Of a stretch of DNA of 64,000 nucleotides, positions 34,711-49,000 are shown piece after piece. The notes under the pieces are model-generated. The model saw nothing but the letters and a program-made list of their open reading frames with translations. It was not told the origin of the DNA and did no database searches. The stretch is from Rachycentron canadum. Taxonomy: Eukaryota; Chordata; Actinopteri; Carangiformes; Rachycentridae. Position 1 is the stretch's first letter. Each line of letters begins with the position of its first letter. The position numbers were made by a program, and so were the translations under genes. Where the stretch lies: NCBI GenBank assembly GCA_038496675.1, contig CM076659.1, positions 5,753,072 to 5,817,071 of the forward strand. Reading direction: 5' to 3'.

Positions 34711-36999
34711 CATTTAAACCAGGTGACGGGTGCCTTAGGCCAGTTATCTGAGTTTTTGGAAACCTGTACCGGATACAGGTCTCCAGGTGTTTACTGTCAC
34801 AATCTTAGCAATTATTGATTATTATTTGGTTAATTGAGTCATTTACAATGACAATGACAAGTAAGACTTGAATAAATGAATTATGGTGAATCCTAAAACG
34901 TAGTGTAACAGTAATACACGGAAAGGGAAAAGCCAGTGAAATGACTCCAGTGTTAATGCTAATGTTAGCTTACATTAGCCACCATAAGGTAAAGCTGCAT
35001 CACAAAAACATTTGATCTTAATTTTATTTTTATTTTATAAGAGTCACAATGTGTTATTTCTTCCTCCACAAGTTACACCGTTTTCAATTTTATTGCAAGA
35101 ACAAAAACTACATTTAAAAAAAAAAAAAGACTGAGGAGGAGAAACGACTGGTTGCTCACTGGGGCTACCTGTTTGAATTTTGGCCGTGGACCAAGTGGAC
35201 AATCTAAACATCTTTTACTGGTAGCAGTTTTGCACATAAACTAAAACATTTTCTTAATTTTTACATCTGCTTGCCACTTTTACTGTGTTTTCCATACAAA
35301 TGGACTTCAGTTACATGTAATTTAGTCCATTAAGTAACTAATTTGTGGTGCTAGAGAATGTGAGCTAACTTAATTTTTTTATTCTGTGTGTGGAAAATGC
35401 AATATTTAGTTCTGTTTTTTTTTTTTTTTTTAAAGCTTCCTTGTCTTAAAGGAGTGTCCGCTTGGACCAATGCTCTGTACTTTAAAATATATCTGTCACA
35501 ATTGTCTCTTTCGCATATAGAAAAAAAAAACTGAAGGATGAAATATCAGTGGGCACATAAAATAGGTATTTGCAACTGCTGTTAGTTTATTTGTATCTAA
35601 AATAATATTATATCTGCCACTGATTATGTGTTGTTTCTATTTTATGTCAGCTCACTTGTTCATTCCACTGGGTGTCACTTGACTTTTTGCCAGAAACATT
35701 TTTCTACTTTCACCCATTAATCATTTTTTTTTTTTTAATTTACTGTGCAGCTTGAACTGACTGTGTTGTATATTTATTCCTTACAGCATCTCACTAATTA
35801 CAGCATGTACCATTCAGCCTAATGTTGTGTCCTGCTGTTTTCTTCTTGTATTGAGTTACAACCCCTCTGGTGATTTTCCCTCATATAAAATGTGTGGGCA
35901 TGCTGCCAGGCAAGTGAGGGCAGTGGTGACATGTAGGAGATATCAATACGGTAATAAAGGTCCTCTAGTGAGGTCTTTAGGGGATACAAGGGCTTCTATT
36001 GTTATCTCACCTCAGCAGCGGCGGTGTGGCTAATTGGGAGGCAGCTTCACAGAGGACATGGTGGGGATGGTGTTGCTTTGTCTCCATCTGACTCTACCCT
36101 GTGTTTTCAGAGCAGGGGCTATTGAGGGATCCGCAGAGGCGTGTCTGTAGTCTTGCGCTCTGGGGTGTAAACACAGCTGAGTGCTCAGGGTTTTTCCACA
36201 ACAGCACAATGGGTCTTTCTCACATTACTACCAGGTTGCAACCCACTTGCCAGACCAGAAGTCTCCACATCGATCAGCTTCAGGCAGCGTAGAGACAGAC
36301 AGACAGAGCCTGGCGCACACACCTTTCTGCCAAACACCCCCACCTCATAATTGAATCTCTGCTTGCACCATACTGTGCCCCATGTGGCTGCTTTGCCCAT
36401 AATATGGCCATGGAGAAAAGCCCAGATGATTTTTAGCAGGCATTTATAGCAGAGTGATGTGTTTCTGTATTTGAACATGAAGCCCCATGCAGTCTCAGCA
36501 CTTTGGTTTCTATGGTATTGAATGTTATATACTATTATTACTATTTTATTTCTATACTTTCTCCACACAATCCAGTCATATCTATCCCTCTTAATTCTGT
36601 TTCTACTCCTGTAAATCTTTTCTTTTCTCTTCTATGCAGATTCTCATTTCCAGCCTTGATTTGTCAGCTGAAAATACTAACTGTCACTAGCAGCTTTTAT
36701 TGGCTGTAGCTCGCTAACTAGCTAGTTAAGTTAATATTTATAATGGCATTTGAGCTGGCATTTGTCTGTGTCTTACAACAAGAAACCCCCTAAAATGAGA
36801 CTTAAATGAGACTCTTGAAGGTTATATAAATGATGATGATGCACAGTGGGTGCCTTTTCCTTTTAACACCACAAACCATGGTTTATTGCCAGGAACAGGT
36901 GGTGGTGATTGTAACTTAACAACTCGGCCATTGTTGCATTTATCAGACAGGAGGTTATAATAAATCTCTGGGCAGCGCGACGTCTTTAGGGCAGGTTGG
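34711..36999. other. intergenic sequence downstream of DISC1, no gene seen
   Basis: It is AT-rich with T homopolymers (35418, 35728) and A runs (35116, 35521). Short open frames, including 127 codons on the minus strand at 36185-36568, show no domain or splice context. Confidence 0.7.
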
Positions 37000-37215
37000 A
37001 GTCTCCAGTGAGTCAGTATTGAAAAGTGACCAGTGGAGTCGGCGCTAACTGTTTAGCATGCTAGCTTAAGTAGAAGGAAAGATGTGAAACAGACATTAGC
37101 TTGGCTTTCCACTGCTCTTGAGAGTAAAGGAATGAAGCTGAACTTGCAACGTTACCTCAAGAGTGGTAAGTAAACAGCTGTTGATGCATTAAAAATGACT
37201 TTAAAGAGCCTCTTT
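37000..37215 (-). repeat. minus-strand relative of the TTAAAGG inverted-repeat element
   Basis: Read on the minus strand it shows CAACAGCTGTTTACTTACCA, CATTCCTTTACTC, TACTTAAGCTAGCATGCTAA in the same order as the + strand copies at 42306 and 61457. Borders are approximate. Confidence 0.65.
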
Positions 37216-40200
37216 AATCCCATAAAATATGTTGTGGACTATGAAATGCCCCTGGCCTTGGATTTAACACTAGTTGCTCTACTAATCTAGTTAGCTGGCT
37301 TGTTGACATTTGCAGTTTACATAGACAAACACGCTGTTAAGCCACTCCTCAGATATTTGCTCTACGCTGCATTGATCAGTCAATAAACACAGTGACACAA
37401 GTGAGGTGAGATGAATTAACCTTTTTCCCAGTAAAAAATTATTTATTTTAAGAATTTTTATATTTCAGTTCAGTCTAATTCTGCCTTCAGCGTGATGGAT
37501 GAAAGACATTGAAAGACAGCTGAACATAGAAAAAAAGAATTTAGCATCTGAAAATGAGATGCAAATGAAGATAATGTTCCACCCCTTGTTCAAATGTTTC
37601 ACTGGATTTATGAAAAATATTTCTTGACTGGATATGAATGAATGAATGACTTCAGGGGTGTGTCTGTACCAGGGGATTTGGGTCTGGGATCTGGATTTGT
37701 TTATTTGATTCCCTGCTGAGTTGTTACGTTGTCTGACAGGTACATGTACAAACTCTGTGAACCATGGGAGAATCATAGATCGTGCTGCATCTTTTCCTCT
37801 CGCTTCGCTTCAACCAGAGTCACAAACACCACTAATGAATGCAAATTGAGTTTTGTTTTGTTGCAGTCATGACTTTCGCCTTCTCAGAGTTTCCTGCATC
37901 CTCCTCTGAAACTGACACCTTTGTTATGTGTGAGCCTCTGCATGTCAGTTCTGGTCAGTGAGTCAGTGAAGTTAGCCCTCCTGAGAGGTGTTTCTTGTAC
38001 GGAGTAAAAGCGGACACTGAACTAACACCGAACTAACAGCTTTCCTTTTATCCGACTCTTTCCAGTGGCTTTGGGAGCTCATTGAAATTCACTCTGCCCT
38101 TCACTCAACTGTTGAATAAATCAATTAAACAGGGAGGAAATTCCAGTGGAATTAATAAGCATTTTAAATCATCTAATTGTGAGGCTTCCCAGCTCAAAAT
38201 ATGCATCTTTCTCTGTCAAGGCATTAAAAGAGGCAAATGAAGAACAGAGCAGACTTAGCAGAGACAACGGGAAATAGCCTGCCTCATTCTTCTTCCTGTG
38301 GTCCGATCCTGACGTCATAAATCACACATAATTATAAACACTGTACCAGTGGGAGCTGCAGTCGCCTCAGAAACAGCGCTGTTTCTATCACTTATAGTTG
38401 TATGAGAAATCAAAGGTTTGGGGGATAATGCACCGAGACACAAAGCACATGTCTATTTTCGTCTTCAATTTGATATATGTAATTTACACACTGGTTTTGT
38501 CAGAAATTACAGTGTCCTTCTGAGGAAACACAGGGGTTTGAAAGAACCAGAATAAAAGGTGTGTGTGCAACACATCTGTGCAGAGAGAGAGAGAGAGTGA
38601 GAGAGAGAGAGAGAGACCTACTGATTCTCCAGGAACCCGGTCCGAAATATGACTCATTTACATATTTCATCATTCAGACTGAACTTGGAATAATTAGCCT
38701 GCGTGCGATCTGTCTAAGCAGTAAGAGCCTGAGGAAAAAATAACAGAAAATCACACTTCCTATTAAAAGATGACTCAAGCATCCGATGTCTGATATGCCT
38801 TAATAATAAAAGAGTCTGTAAGTACTGTGAACCACTGGGACGGGACTGATAGTGGAAGTTGTATAATGACACTACTGAGTAGAAGGCTGTTGAGGAACAG
38901 TACCGTTTAATAGCACCACTGTGACAATGACAAGCTCCAACAGTCCCACTTCAGCTTAAATATAATTTTCACAGAAGAACATAAATCATAACAGTGACTG
39001 AAGCAATCACAGCTTCAAAGCCCATTTTTCTTGCAGCCTTTTCTGAGGACAACCTGTCCTGGTACTGCAATAAGTGATGTATTTTTGATATTTGGTTGCT
39101 TGGAATAAATGAAGAAAGTAGTGTATAGTTAGCAGAACAAAATACAAAAATAACAATAATAGATGTATCATACACCCACAGAGTAACTGGACCATAAAGG
39201 CTGATGTCCTCTTTATGTCTTTTAGGTTTTAATTTATAGTTAAAACCTAGATGGGTGCATCATACGTGATAAGGCCATATTATGCTTATTATGTTTTTGT
39301 GATTATATAGTGACTGCACATGTAGAACATCCAGGTAACTTCTATTTTGCAATTTGGTTGCAAAGGAAGAGACTCGCTGTATTTACATTCTTCCGTTCAT
39401 GGCGACAAAGAGCGCTGATCACTTTGAGCAGACAGTCTGTAGTGGAGGTGGCTTTACTGGATGCTGTGATACTGAAAAGGGGATTATTACAGTCTCTCTT
39501 CAAATTCCTTGATGTTGTCTTCATTTGACAACTTCCCCCATCATCAGAAGCTTCAGGAGACAACACCAGACAACCAGTTACTTTTTTGACATGAGTGATG
39601 CTGTTATCCGTTAACATAAAATTAATGTGAAAATATAAATAAGAGTTATATCAATAAATAAAATAGGAAAAGGACAACTAGTCAAAACATTTTAGAAATT
39701 TGTTGTAAGGGCTCATAGATGTAGCTATGTTACGACCCTGCGTACAGGCTAGTGCCACTGTGTTAAAGATGGATCTGTTTAAAAGACAAATATTTCAAAA
39801 CAATGTCACATAGTGTGCATTTAATCCCAATCAGAGGAATAACAAGAGCTCATGTCAGTCTGCTCCATAGTGGCTTTCTCAAAGGCAATTGCTTTAAAAG
39901 CTTAAGCTTGCTTCTCTGCCCAAAAACCATCAGTGAAATAAGATCAAAGTGAAGAGGAACTCTGTGTGACACACCATCAAATCTCTTTAAAAAGATTTAC
40001 AGTACCCAGTGCACTTTGGTGAAACATCACTGGCGAACCATAAACAACAGTTATGACAGTATTTTTTTTCTTAAAAGGGTGAGCAGGGGTGTGGGTGGGA
40101 GTGGGGATTGGTTCATTTTGTGTGAAGAGATGTTTGTTGCTGCTATCATGTGTGGTATCAGGAGGAATGGGGTAGATTTTTTTTTTTTTTTAGCAAGCAG

Positions 40201-42305
40201 CGTGAACAGAAAACTGATTATTACGTCGATGTCCAGGCAGTAAAAACATATTGTTAGTAATTCCTCCAGGAAGAGCTCCGTCATTTAGATCTACAGAGGA
40301 GCACTTCCTCTAAGAAGCCCAGCCACTGGTTCACCTTGTAACATCCCTAGGGGACGCGGCTGTCACTAGAAAGCTGAAATATCATGCCAGCTCTGCCATC
40401 CTTCCCACTTAGTCTCAAAAACAGACAGGTACCACACCAGGGGAAAGCGGGATCGATAGATCTGATGGATGGAGCTGGCTGCCTTTAGGAGAGGGGCTGG
40501 GGCAGAGAAGTAATGAGAGCTCCTGGGAGTGTTGGGGAGGTTTTTTGTCATGGGAGGCTGGAGCGCGTGGGCCTCTTGCCTTTGACTTGAGCTGCCAGTT
40601 TGGCCTAATGAGACTTAGAGGAGCTCCTGTCCTGGGGAGGGAGCTGGTGATTCGGTGCTGTTCCTCAGCAGCTGCCTGTCTGTCTGTCTAGACCGGCCTG
40701 GACTGACAGAGGATGAGGAACATGAGATGTGACTTCCCAGAAATATGGGAAGTTCACTTTTCTGGGCGTGGTTCTGAATCCAGGCCAGCCACTTGTTTTA
40801 TCTTTTGAGCTAAATAACTATAGCCACTTGGTGTCCCAGGTGTGAAACAGTCTTGAATTGTTCTTAAAGCTGCAATAATCTGCATTTTTATGTTTACAGT
40901 TGATAAGATAGCTAGAGAAAAGTCTAGCTTGCCTGCTTATTTGTCAGGAGTTTATAACAGGGCAGGAAACTAACTAAACAAACACACCCAAAGCCAGAAC
41001 TTGAAAAAATTGTTTTTATTTTAGGAAATGAAGAAGTTTTCAGAGAATTTCACATGACAATATTCACCAGGAATACTTTTATGAAAAACCCATTTGATTC
41101 TTTTGTTCTGTGAACACTTCCAGACTAAAGGAATATAAATAATCAAGACAGATGGTCAGACCACGTGACCTCTTCAAAGGCAGGGATTCATGTTGTTTTG
41201 CCAACTTGCTGATTTTGCTAGTCAATCCAAATAAATTACATTTTTTGAATCATGTTGTTTGTAAAGTGAACTAACCAGCTGAAATGTGGAAATTTTGAAC
41301 AGTTACGTATCTTTTTGTGTGTATGCTGCTTTGCGATGGGTCCCCACCAACCAGGTGGTTTTCAGAGGCTCAGCCTCTGCCTCTGTTTAAACTTCATGAA
41401 GAAACAAGGCAAAAATAACTAAACCTTTGGTCAAGATACATTGGTTGTGAGTCAGACCACAATGAGAAGCTCATTCTCTGGGTATTGTAACATGACTTGA
41501 CAATCACAAAGGAGAACAGCACGGTTTCCCTTGATCTTACTCAAAAGCCCTGTTTTAATAATCTAACCTGTAATATTTAACTCCCATAGATTTGCACTGA
41601 GCTGAGTCAGAACAAAGTCCCCCTTTTATTATATCAAAGATAAAAACATTAGGTATTTGATGACATAATGACAGCTGAACTGGAGATACCCCTGGTTTTC
41701 ATTGCAGAAATCTGGCCTTATCACACTATGTAATGTGAAAGAAGTTGCTCAGCATGAACCCAAAGGGAACTTTCACAGCCTCTGTGGTTCCCCTCAGGCC
41801 CTTTAGTGTTTTGGTTTTGTGGCCAACAACTTTACCCTTTTGGTTGACTCCACTGTTCTCTTCAGCTTTGTTTCTAGCTGCAGAACCAGCAAAAAAGCTC
41901 CCAATCCTGACCAAACATCAGACAGACAAAGATAATGATAAGCCAGTGAACATAGTGAAGCATTTAGCAGCTTAAAAGACAGATATTTATACTTGCTATG
42001 TAGAAACCATCACGACCCTACTTTGTGTCCACTAAATGTGTACAGTAAAAAGGTATCTGTCTATTAGAACATTGTACAGGGTGACAGTACTGTGGGTGTT
42101 AGCAGACTATTGATCTGCTACCAAATTAACACAGTTTTAAGGTTTTGAGTCACTATCAGGCACATAGGATATGAACCATTTGGCTCTTTCAGGGCCAATG
42201 CAAATGGTGCTGTTTTTTGGTTGTCGAAGTGGCTCAAAGACTCACAGTTGTGGTTGTATTGCTTGTGTTGTGGGTGTGGTTGAAGCGCGGGCAGAGAGCT
42301 GAAGA
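37216..42305. other. intergenic sequence, no gene seen
   Basis: It is mostly unique sequence. A GA microsatellite lies at 38581-38617. The stretch 38090-38200 is AT-rich and free of repeats and stands out as a possible conserved noncoding element. No open frame with recognisable content is visible. Confidence 0.65.
38581..38617. repeat. (GA)n microsatellite
   Basis: AG units with one GTGA interruption. Confidence 0.95.
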
Positions 42306-42600
42306 ACGGTGGCTTATTTTCAAGTTCTGACATTTATTTCTTCTATATGCTATATGCAAGTTTTTGCTATTGCTGCATCGCCAACATTAGCTTTAACAGC
42401 TGTTTACTTAGCGGTTGTGAGTTTATCGTCATTCCTTTACTCGCGAAGAGTTTTTCTCCAGGGGTGGGAAGAAACACTAATGTTTCTATTTCTTTCACCT
42501 CTCCTCTTATACTTAAGCACTTAAGCTAGCACGCTAACCAGCTAGCCCCGTCCTTTCTCGTAATATTACTTTGTGATAGTCGCTATGGTCTGTTCTCAGT
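42306..42600 (+). repeat. diverged copy of the TTAAAGG inverted-repeat element
   Basis: It shares TTTAACAGCTGTTTACTTA, CATTCCTTTACTC and AGCACGCTAACCAGCTAGCC with the copies at 61457-61779 and 37000-37215. The terminal repeats are worn and the borders are approximate. Confidence 0.65.
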
Positions 42601-44615
42601 TGAGAATGAGAGGATGAAGAAGTAGTGCTGCACAGAGGGCATATCAGCATATAAGCACTTAGCATTCAGCTGTTTTTCAGATATCCCTCCTGCTGACCTC
42701 TGTGACCTGGTATTAATGTTATTAATGTAGGAACTTTTTACATAATAGATTACTGTGTTGACCCTTGGTTGACTTCTGACTGGGTTTATGTGTTGATTCC
42801 AGCTGAAAGGGGTCACTGTCTGGGTCTCTGATCTGATATTGGATCATTAAAATACCCTTTCAGTTGTGTGATAAACACTCATCACTATGAACCATTTGTG
42901 TCTCTATTACAGGGTGGTTAACTGTGAATTCACGCATGCTTACACTCACAAGATCTAGTGTATTTGACAAGAGCCCAACACACTATTTATAGCAATTTAG
43001 CCTTTAGGTGTGCAATATTTTAATAAATGTGTCAAGAGCAGCTATATGGGCCCTCTTAAACTTCCCCATCCTTCTCTGCACCAACACACTAACGCAACAA
43101 ACAGATGATGAAGAGCAGCCCAAGGACATTGGTGCCATTTGTAATTTAAAATGGAAGCAGGGTGAAAAAGAGAAGAAGAAATGGTGAATGACAGAGAAAA
43201 CAGATAGCGATGAGAGTATTCCTGTAGGCGAGGATGTATATCTATAAAAGATGCAGGCTGTAACACACATCTGAGAATAGACTCCTGTTAAAATAGGCAG
43301 TGCTTCTCCACCGCACAACACAAAGTAGTTCTGAAATGTTTGGCTGTTTCACGGGAACGCTTGTCCCTTGATGTATTATTAATCACGTTGTACAGCTACA
43401 AATGTTGGGAATTACAGCTGCCTACATCTGCGTGACAATCATCCAGCATGAATTATCCATATGAAATGAAAGTGGTGACTGTAGATAAGCAGATTCACAG
43501 CTACTGGAGACGAGATCAATTCAATGGAAACATCGATATTCATCTCGGAGCTTGAGAGTGGATTAAAGTTGCGTGTCGTGTCATGACACTAAGAAAACTC
43601 AACATTTAAGTTAAAAAAAACCTGTGTATGTGTTTGGTGTGTGTGTGTGTGTGTTTACTGATGGATTGGTCTGGACAGTGGATCTCTTAAGATGACTTTA
43701 GATCTGTTTGATGTTTGGAGATTTATGCTCACTGACATGAGAGCTCAGCGTATTTACAGAATAGCCTGTTTTAATATCCTGCTCTGATTTTACCTCAGGC
43801 AGAAACTTGGGTTGACAAGGCAAATCTCAAGCACTGAATTTTGTTTGGAGGTACTTCTTCCCTCCGGGATACTAAAATAACATAGGCATTTTAATTTGTG
43901 TGTCTCCTAAAATCAATATAATCCCAAAAAAAGTAAAACAAATGTCTAAGGCTTTAGTCCAGAGTTATTTACCTAATTTGGCAGTGTTTAATTAAATCAT
44001 CATGACAGTGTTTTTTGTCCTGCAGTGGTTCCTCTTCGTATATTAGTTTGCTCCAGTGACTCTCACAACTGTATAAATAGCCACAAGAGGTATGAAATAG
44101 AAGAAACACTGACTTTTAGCGTGCTCTGTTAAAACTGGGGCAGGTGGAAGCCTTTTCAGTCAACAGGAAATTCACTGTATATCAATTGATTAGAGTGGCA
44201 CTTAACATTTATAGATTAAGTCTAATAAAAACATCCCCACCCAGCTCAAATACCCTAATGCTTATCCTGAATCAACTTAATCTGATTTAACCCCAGTGTA
44301 ACCTCATGGTCACACTCTACATATCGTGTGTAAGCATAAACTATTCCATGTCACACTTAGAATAAATCCACATATACCAGTGAATAGTCTGTTATATCAC
44401 CCAGGCCTCCAACCTTTTTGTGTATTATTTCAAATGACTCTCATAAAGGAAAAAAAAAGCAATCGAGCTTCAGCCTAAATGTAGCTTTTATAGATTTCAT
44501 GTACTGTATCAGTCAAAATCTGAAATTGACAAAGAAAAAAATCTTTTTTCTTTTTCAAAACATTTTGAATTTGATCCTAAAATACAATTAGGACTGTGGA
44601 TGGCATATGTTGACA
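42601..44615. other. intergenic sequence, no gene seen
   Basis: Unique AT-rich sequence with a short (GT)n run at 43636-43654. The open frames on the minus strand near 43004-43321 show no domain. Confidence 0.65.
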
Positions 44616-44995
44616 TTAAAGGAGCTATTTGTAAGTTTTACTGTAGCTACATAGCCAGTGTTAGCATAAACAGCTAACCACCAGTTCAGAAGAAATGCTG
44701 CAATTTCAGAATCTAACTTTAAATTACTCACCATGAGTTGTCTCCAACAGTGAATACCTACAAAAAATGTTAACTCTTGTGTGTATCATGCCTTTTCATC
44801 TACTGAGTTAGCATGCTAACCAGCTACCCCTTACAGACAGCAACTCACTGCAGCCTCCAACCTGCCCTTAAGTGCTGCTCTTGTGTTATAAAGACAACGA
44901 TGACTAAAGCTTGTGTCAAGCAACAGTCACCACCGCCCGCTGCCGGCAAGAAACCACATTCGGCGGTAAAGAAAACTTACAAATAACCGCTTTAA
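44616..44995 (+). repeat. non-autonomous DNA transposon-like element with terminal inverted repeats (380 bp)
   Basis: The left end TTAAAGGAGCTATTTGTAAG and the right end CTTACAAATAACCGCTTTAA are inverted copies with about three mismatches. The interior shares GTTAGCATGCTAACCAGCTA and the GGCAAGAAACCA block with the copy at 61457. There is no open frame of note. Flanks suggest a TA or TTAA target duplication, which cannot be settled from these copies. Confidence 0.8.
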
Positions 44996-46001
44996 AGAGC
45001 TGCTTCACATCTGGAGAACATCCTTTCAGAACAAACCTGGTGGGTGTCCAATAAAACCAGTGATTTCATGTTAAGTATGCCCCCTCCCTCTCACATTCTG
45101 GGTAATATTTTTCAAAATAGTCTATTTAAAAACTGAAATGAAGAGGGATGACAACATTACATGCTATCTGGCATGGTTTCTTTGTTTCCCAGTTTGCCCC
45201 CACTTTTTCCAATAAATATTTTCCTGTTCATATAGAAAGTAGAGGGAATTAGGTTGTGTTTAGCCCATTGAGAATCCTAAATAATATTATTATTTATTTT
45301 TCTTTCAAAAACTCACTGATCACTGATCCAACAACTAAGGTTTTTCAGACATTTTCATGGCAAAGAAAACTGAATCTCCTTAATATAACCTCAGTTTGAC
45401 CCCCTGTACATATCTGTAGCAGCATGAAAAAGTAAACTGCATTTTTCTCCTCATACTTGACTGACCTTGTCCAGTCTGGAACATCATATAACGTTGTGAA
45501 TTAAGGCTACAGCAGTTTCAAGGGCAAAACAAGTGAACGGCAAACATGCAGCAGCACTAAGAGTTGAGGTCTTTGAGGGTTATTAATATACAGCTGGCAG
45601 AGGGACAGCAGAGGGAGCTGCCATATCCTGCTCTGCAGCCGGTCCACTGCAGAGCCGTGAGGTCACTTTGTTGTGTCTCCCCAGGAGGTTTCCTATGAAG
45701 CAGCCATTCCTCCTCATTCCTCATTCCTTCCTGCAGTGTAGGAAGTGAACTTGAGGAGCCCTTTGTAAACACCCAAGAGAATCTGGATCTGTGTGACCCC
45801 GAGGTCATGGACACTGTGGGAATGGCTGCGACTGATCTCTACCTCCGTCCGGAATATGGGAATCTGATTTTCCCCTCATCTCTGTTCACTTTGTTAATTT
45901 TTCTTTTCTTTGTATATCTTCCACTGGGCTTCATTTATTACAAAGTGAGAGTAGGAAAGGCATTTTTTTAATTGGAAAAAGTGTAAAAACTATTTCATGG
46001 G

Positions 46002-46035
<34 letters not shown>

Positions 46036-49000
46036 CACACAGTTCATTATTCTGGCAGAATCTAATTAATTTTACATCTAGTAGAAGTTCTATCTGATTT
46101 GGGAATTATCAGCAATGGGAAAAATGGGTACATTGTGGTTTTGTGTTGTTTTTCTCATTTATTCTTGTAGCTTAAGTACAAATACTGTATAGAAATCAAT
46201 GGTACCCTCCAGCATTAATGAACTGTCAGCCCCAGTGAACATCTTGTTATTGGTGATAAGGGAAATCCAGGAAAAGAGCATGAACGGTCTCCTTGGGAGT
46301 CTTGGCTATGCTGCCCTCCCTTTGTTTTTGTTACCATGGTGCTGGCTCATCCATTCCCCACATTTGTCCCTGGCATTTTCCAGTCTAGATAGTGTTATTA
46401 CTCTCCCTCTATAAGACCCCTCCTCCTCTTTTGTACATCCCTGTGCAGTCTCCAGTACACCAGAGTGCCCCATCAGCACCTCCGTGCCATCTGCAGGCAC
46501 AAGACTCTGAGCAGACCCACTGGGTTTATCTGTCAGTGAGCAGACTGCGAGACAGGTGAGGTGGTGAGGTGAAAAATAACCTTCTGGCTGGCTGCTCTGA
46601 AGAGCCAGAAAAAGAGGAACCGCCTCGAGTAAAGGGAAAGAATTGAAAAAGAGAGGCATATCATTCTTCTTCTTTTTGATGGGTGCTCTCATTTCAACAG
46701 CCCGCCGCTCGTGTGTGTAATGTTTGTGACAAAACAATCAGGGAAGCTCATTGGGTGAAGGCTTCCTGGCTCGGTCAACAATAAGACTGTATGATCTCTG
46801 ATACTGATGCCATGCACATTGAGAGAATGGTGCCAACAGTGCATCTTTCAGTTCTGTGTTTTTTCTCTCTCAATTCATGCATAAATGCATTAAATTGACT
46901 AATGAGGATGTTAGATTTGGGGTTTGGCAGCACCTGTATGATAAAATTTGATGAGGAAATTTTTTGCTGCTATAAAAGGTGCCATGTTGCTACCATCTAC
47001 AGCCGTGGCAGCTTTGCCAAAAATAGTCTTGTCGTCTTGTTCCATCCATCAGCGATGTGGTTGACTGCTTCGCTATAAGCAATTACCGCTCCAATTGGAC
47101 TTAATGACACTGAGAGGGAGGCAGATCTGCAGCTCGGGGAGCAGCTATGTGCTATTTATAACTCTTTTGAAAAGACACCTGACGCTGCTCCATCAAAGTA
47201 GTAGAGCTCCAGCGAGGGTAGCATGATCCTGTTTGCCAGCCAGTGATTGGCTCAGGTGTTCTTCTACCACAACATGACCTACTTCTGTAGCTGGTGGACC
47301 TGGACATGGGTGGAAGCAACAAACATATGGACGCTGTCATCATTTTTTTTTTTTTTTATCTGCAGCTTTTATCTGCATCCGGACACTCATTTACCTGCAC
47401 TTCCTCTGTGCTTTATCAGGTTTCCCATGCAAGCTGCATTTTAAGTTCAACTACCTTCGAGGCCTGCTTGAACAGCATTGGACTAATTATTCTCCTGTTA
47501 AGATGTTCCCTGTGTTGGGAAGTGTCATCCATCTTTGTCCAGCATCCGTTGCGGCTCACTCCAGCATGTTGGCACATGACAGCTTCAGCATGAGTATCCC
47601 CAGACTGATTGATACCTCCACTGGCACTCCCACTCAGGGTTAATGGAAATGAATGACACTACGCACAGACATCTCTCAGGCTCTACATGCTACATTAGCT
47701 GCTACCAGCAGAGGTTTTGCCAGGAGCATAACTCCACTTCCTCCATATGCACACATCCCACAGGATGCAGGTTGGCAGCTACATTACCTTTAACATGACC
47801 AGGCTTGGACTTGAATACATTTGCAGAAGGCGTTGTGATGAATCAGCCAGCTCAGGGTATAAACAATGTGCTTATTATCTTGTGGATTGCAAGGCATTGG
47901 ACTGCATTCAGTAATGGAAAGACAGTGGGTCTGTGTGGATCTAATTAAACACTAAAGTTTCTTAAATTCCTTTGGTGGAAAAAAATAAATAAAATAAGCT
48001 GCTATAGTTGATATGTTTGTACTAACAATGTATCAAATTCGTACATGTATTTGAAACCCATAGAGAATAATCACCTGCAATCATCTACATCTGCAACTCT
48101 GATCACAGCTACAGAGCATTTTAACCTCTTTCACCTCATTGTTTTGGTTTTAAAGCCAACAACTTGAATGTTTTGGATGACTCTCACAGCTCCCATCAAC
48201 CTCTTTTTCCAGAAAGCAGCTGTTTTTATTGAAGAATCCCTGATAAATCCACTGGAAGGAGAGTGAATATTAGATTTACATTTATCAAGTGGCCTGAAAC
48301 ATGACTTCACATGAGATCTAATGCTGCTCCGTACGGGCTGCATGTGTCACTGACCATAAACAGTGATAATATGTGTGTGTTCAACATGAGGGAGATATTT
48401 AATAATGCAGTGAGAATTAACACTGCATAAAAATATTTTAAAAGAGGCTGTAAAATATACAGCAGAGAGCCCTATAGGTAATTTATTTCAGTTTGGAAAA
48501 GCTTAGCTGTCAACAGCCTATGATCCTTGAAATATCTGTAATTGGCTTGTAAGTATAAAAATCTGCAGAAATACCTTTGATAACAGGCTGCACCATTTAT
48601 CATCAATGGTTATGATCTGTCTCACCTCGAATACAATGGAACTAATGCTTCTTGTGCGTGTAAATCAAATAAATTGAGATTCTTGACCATTAAAACCAAA
48701 ACAGACCGCGAATTTCCCAATATGTTAGTAATGCTGTTGCTTGTCTTTCACACTTCCAGTTCACACACTCAACTTTTCTCTGCCAATTACACATTTCATT
48801 TCACCCACACGCGCTACTTAAAATCATCTACCAACCAGTCACATTGCTGCGTTATTATCAGTCCAGGGTATGTAATCTAAATCCGTTCACATTTGGTGGA
48901 GTGACATGAGACACATGATTTGGAGAACTCGTTCTGTGAAATACCAGCACGATGACACGGTGGCATTTAGCCAGAAAGATGAGCTTCTTACCATAAGTAG

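Noticed and set aside
36185..36568. 127-codon minus-strand frame
   Set aside because: No recognisable content; intergenic AT-rich sequence.
46306..46737. 143-codon minus-strand frame
   Set aside because: Low-complexity sections, no domain, no splice or promoter context.
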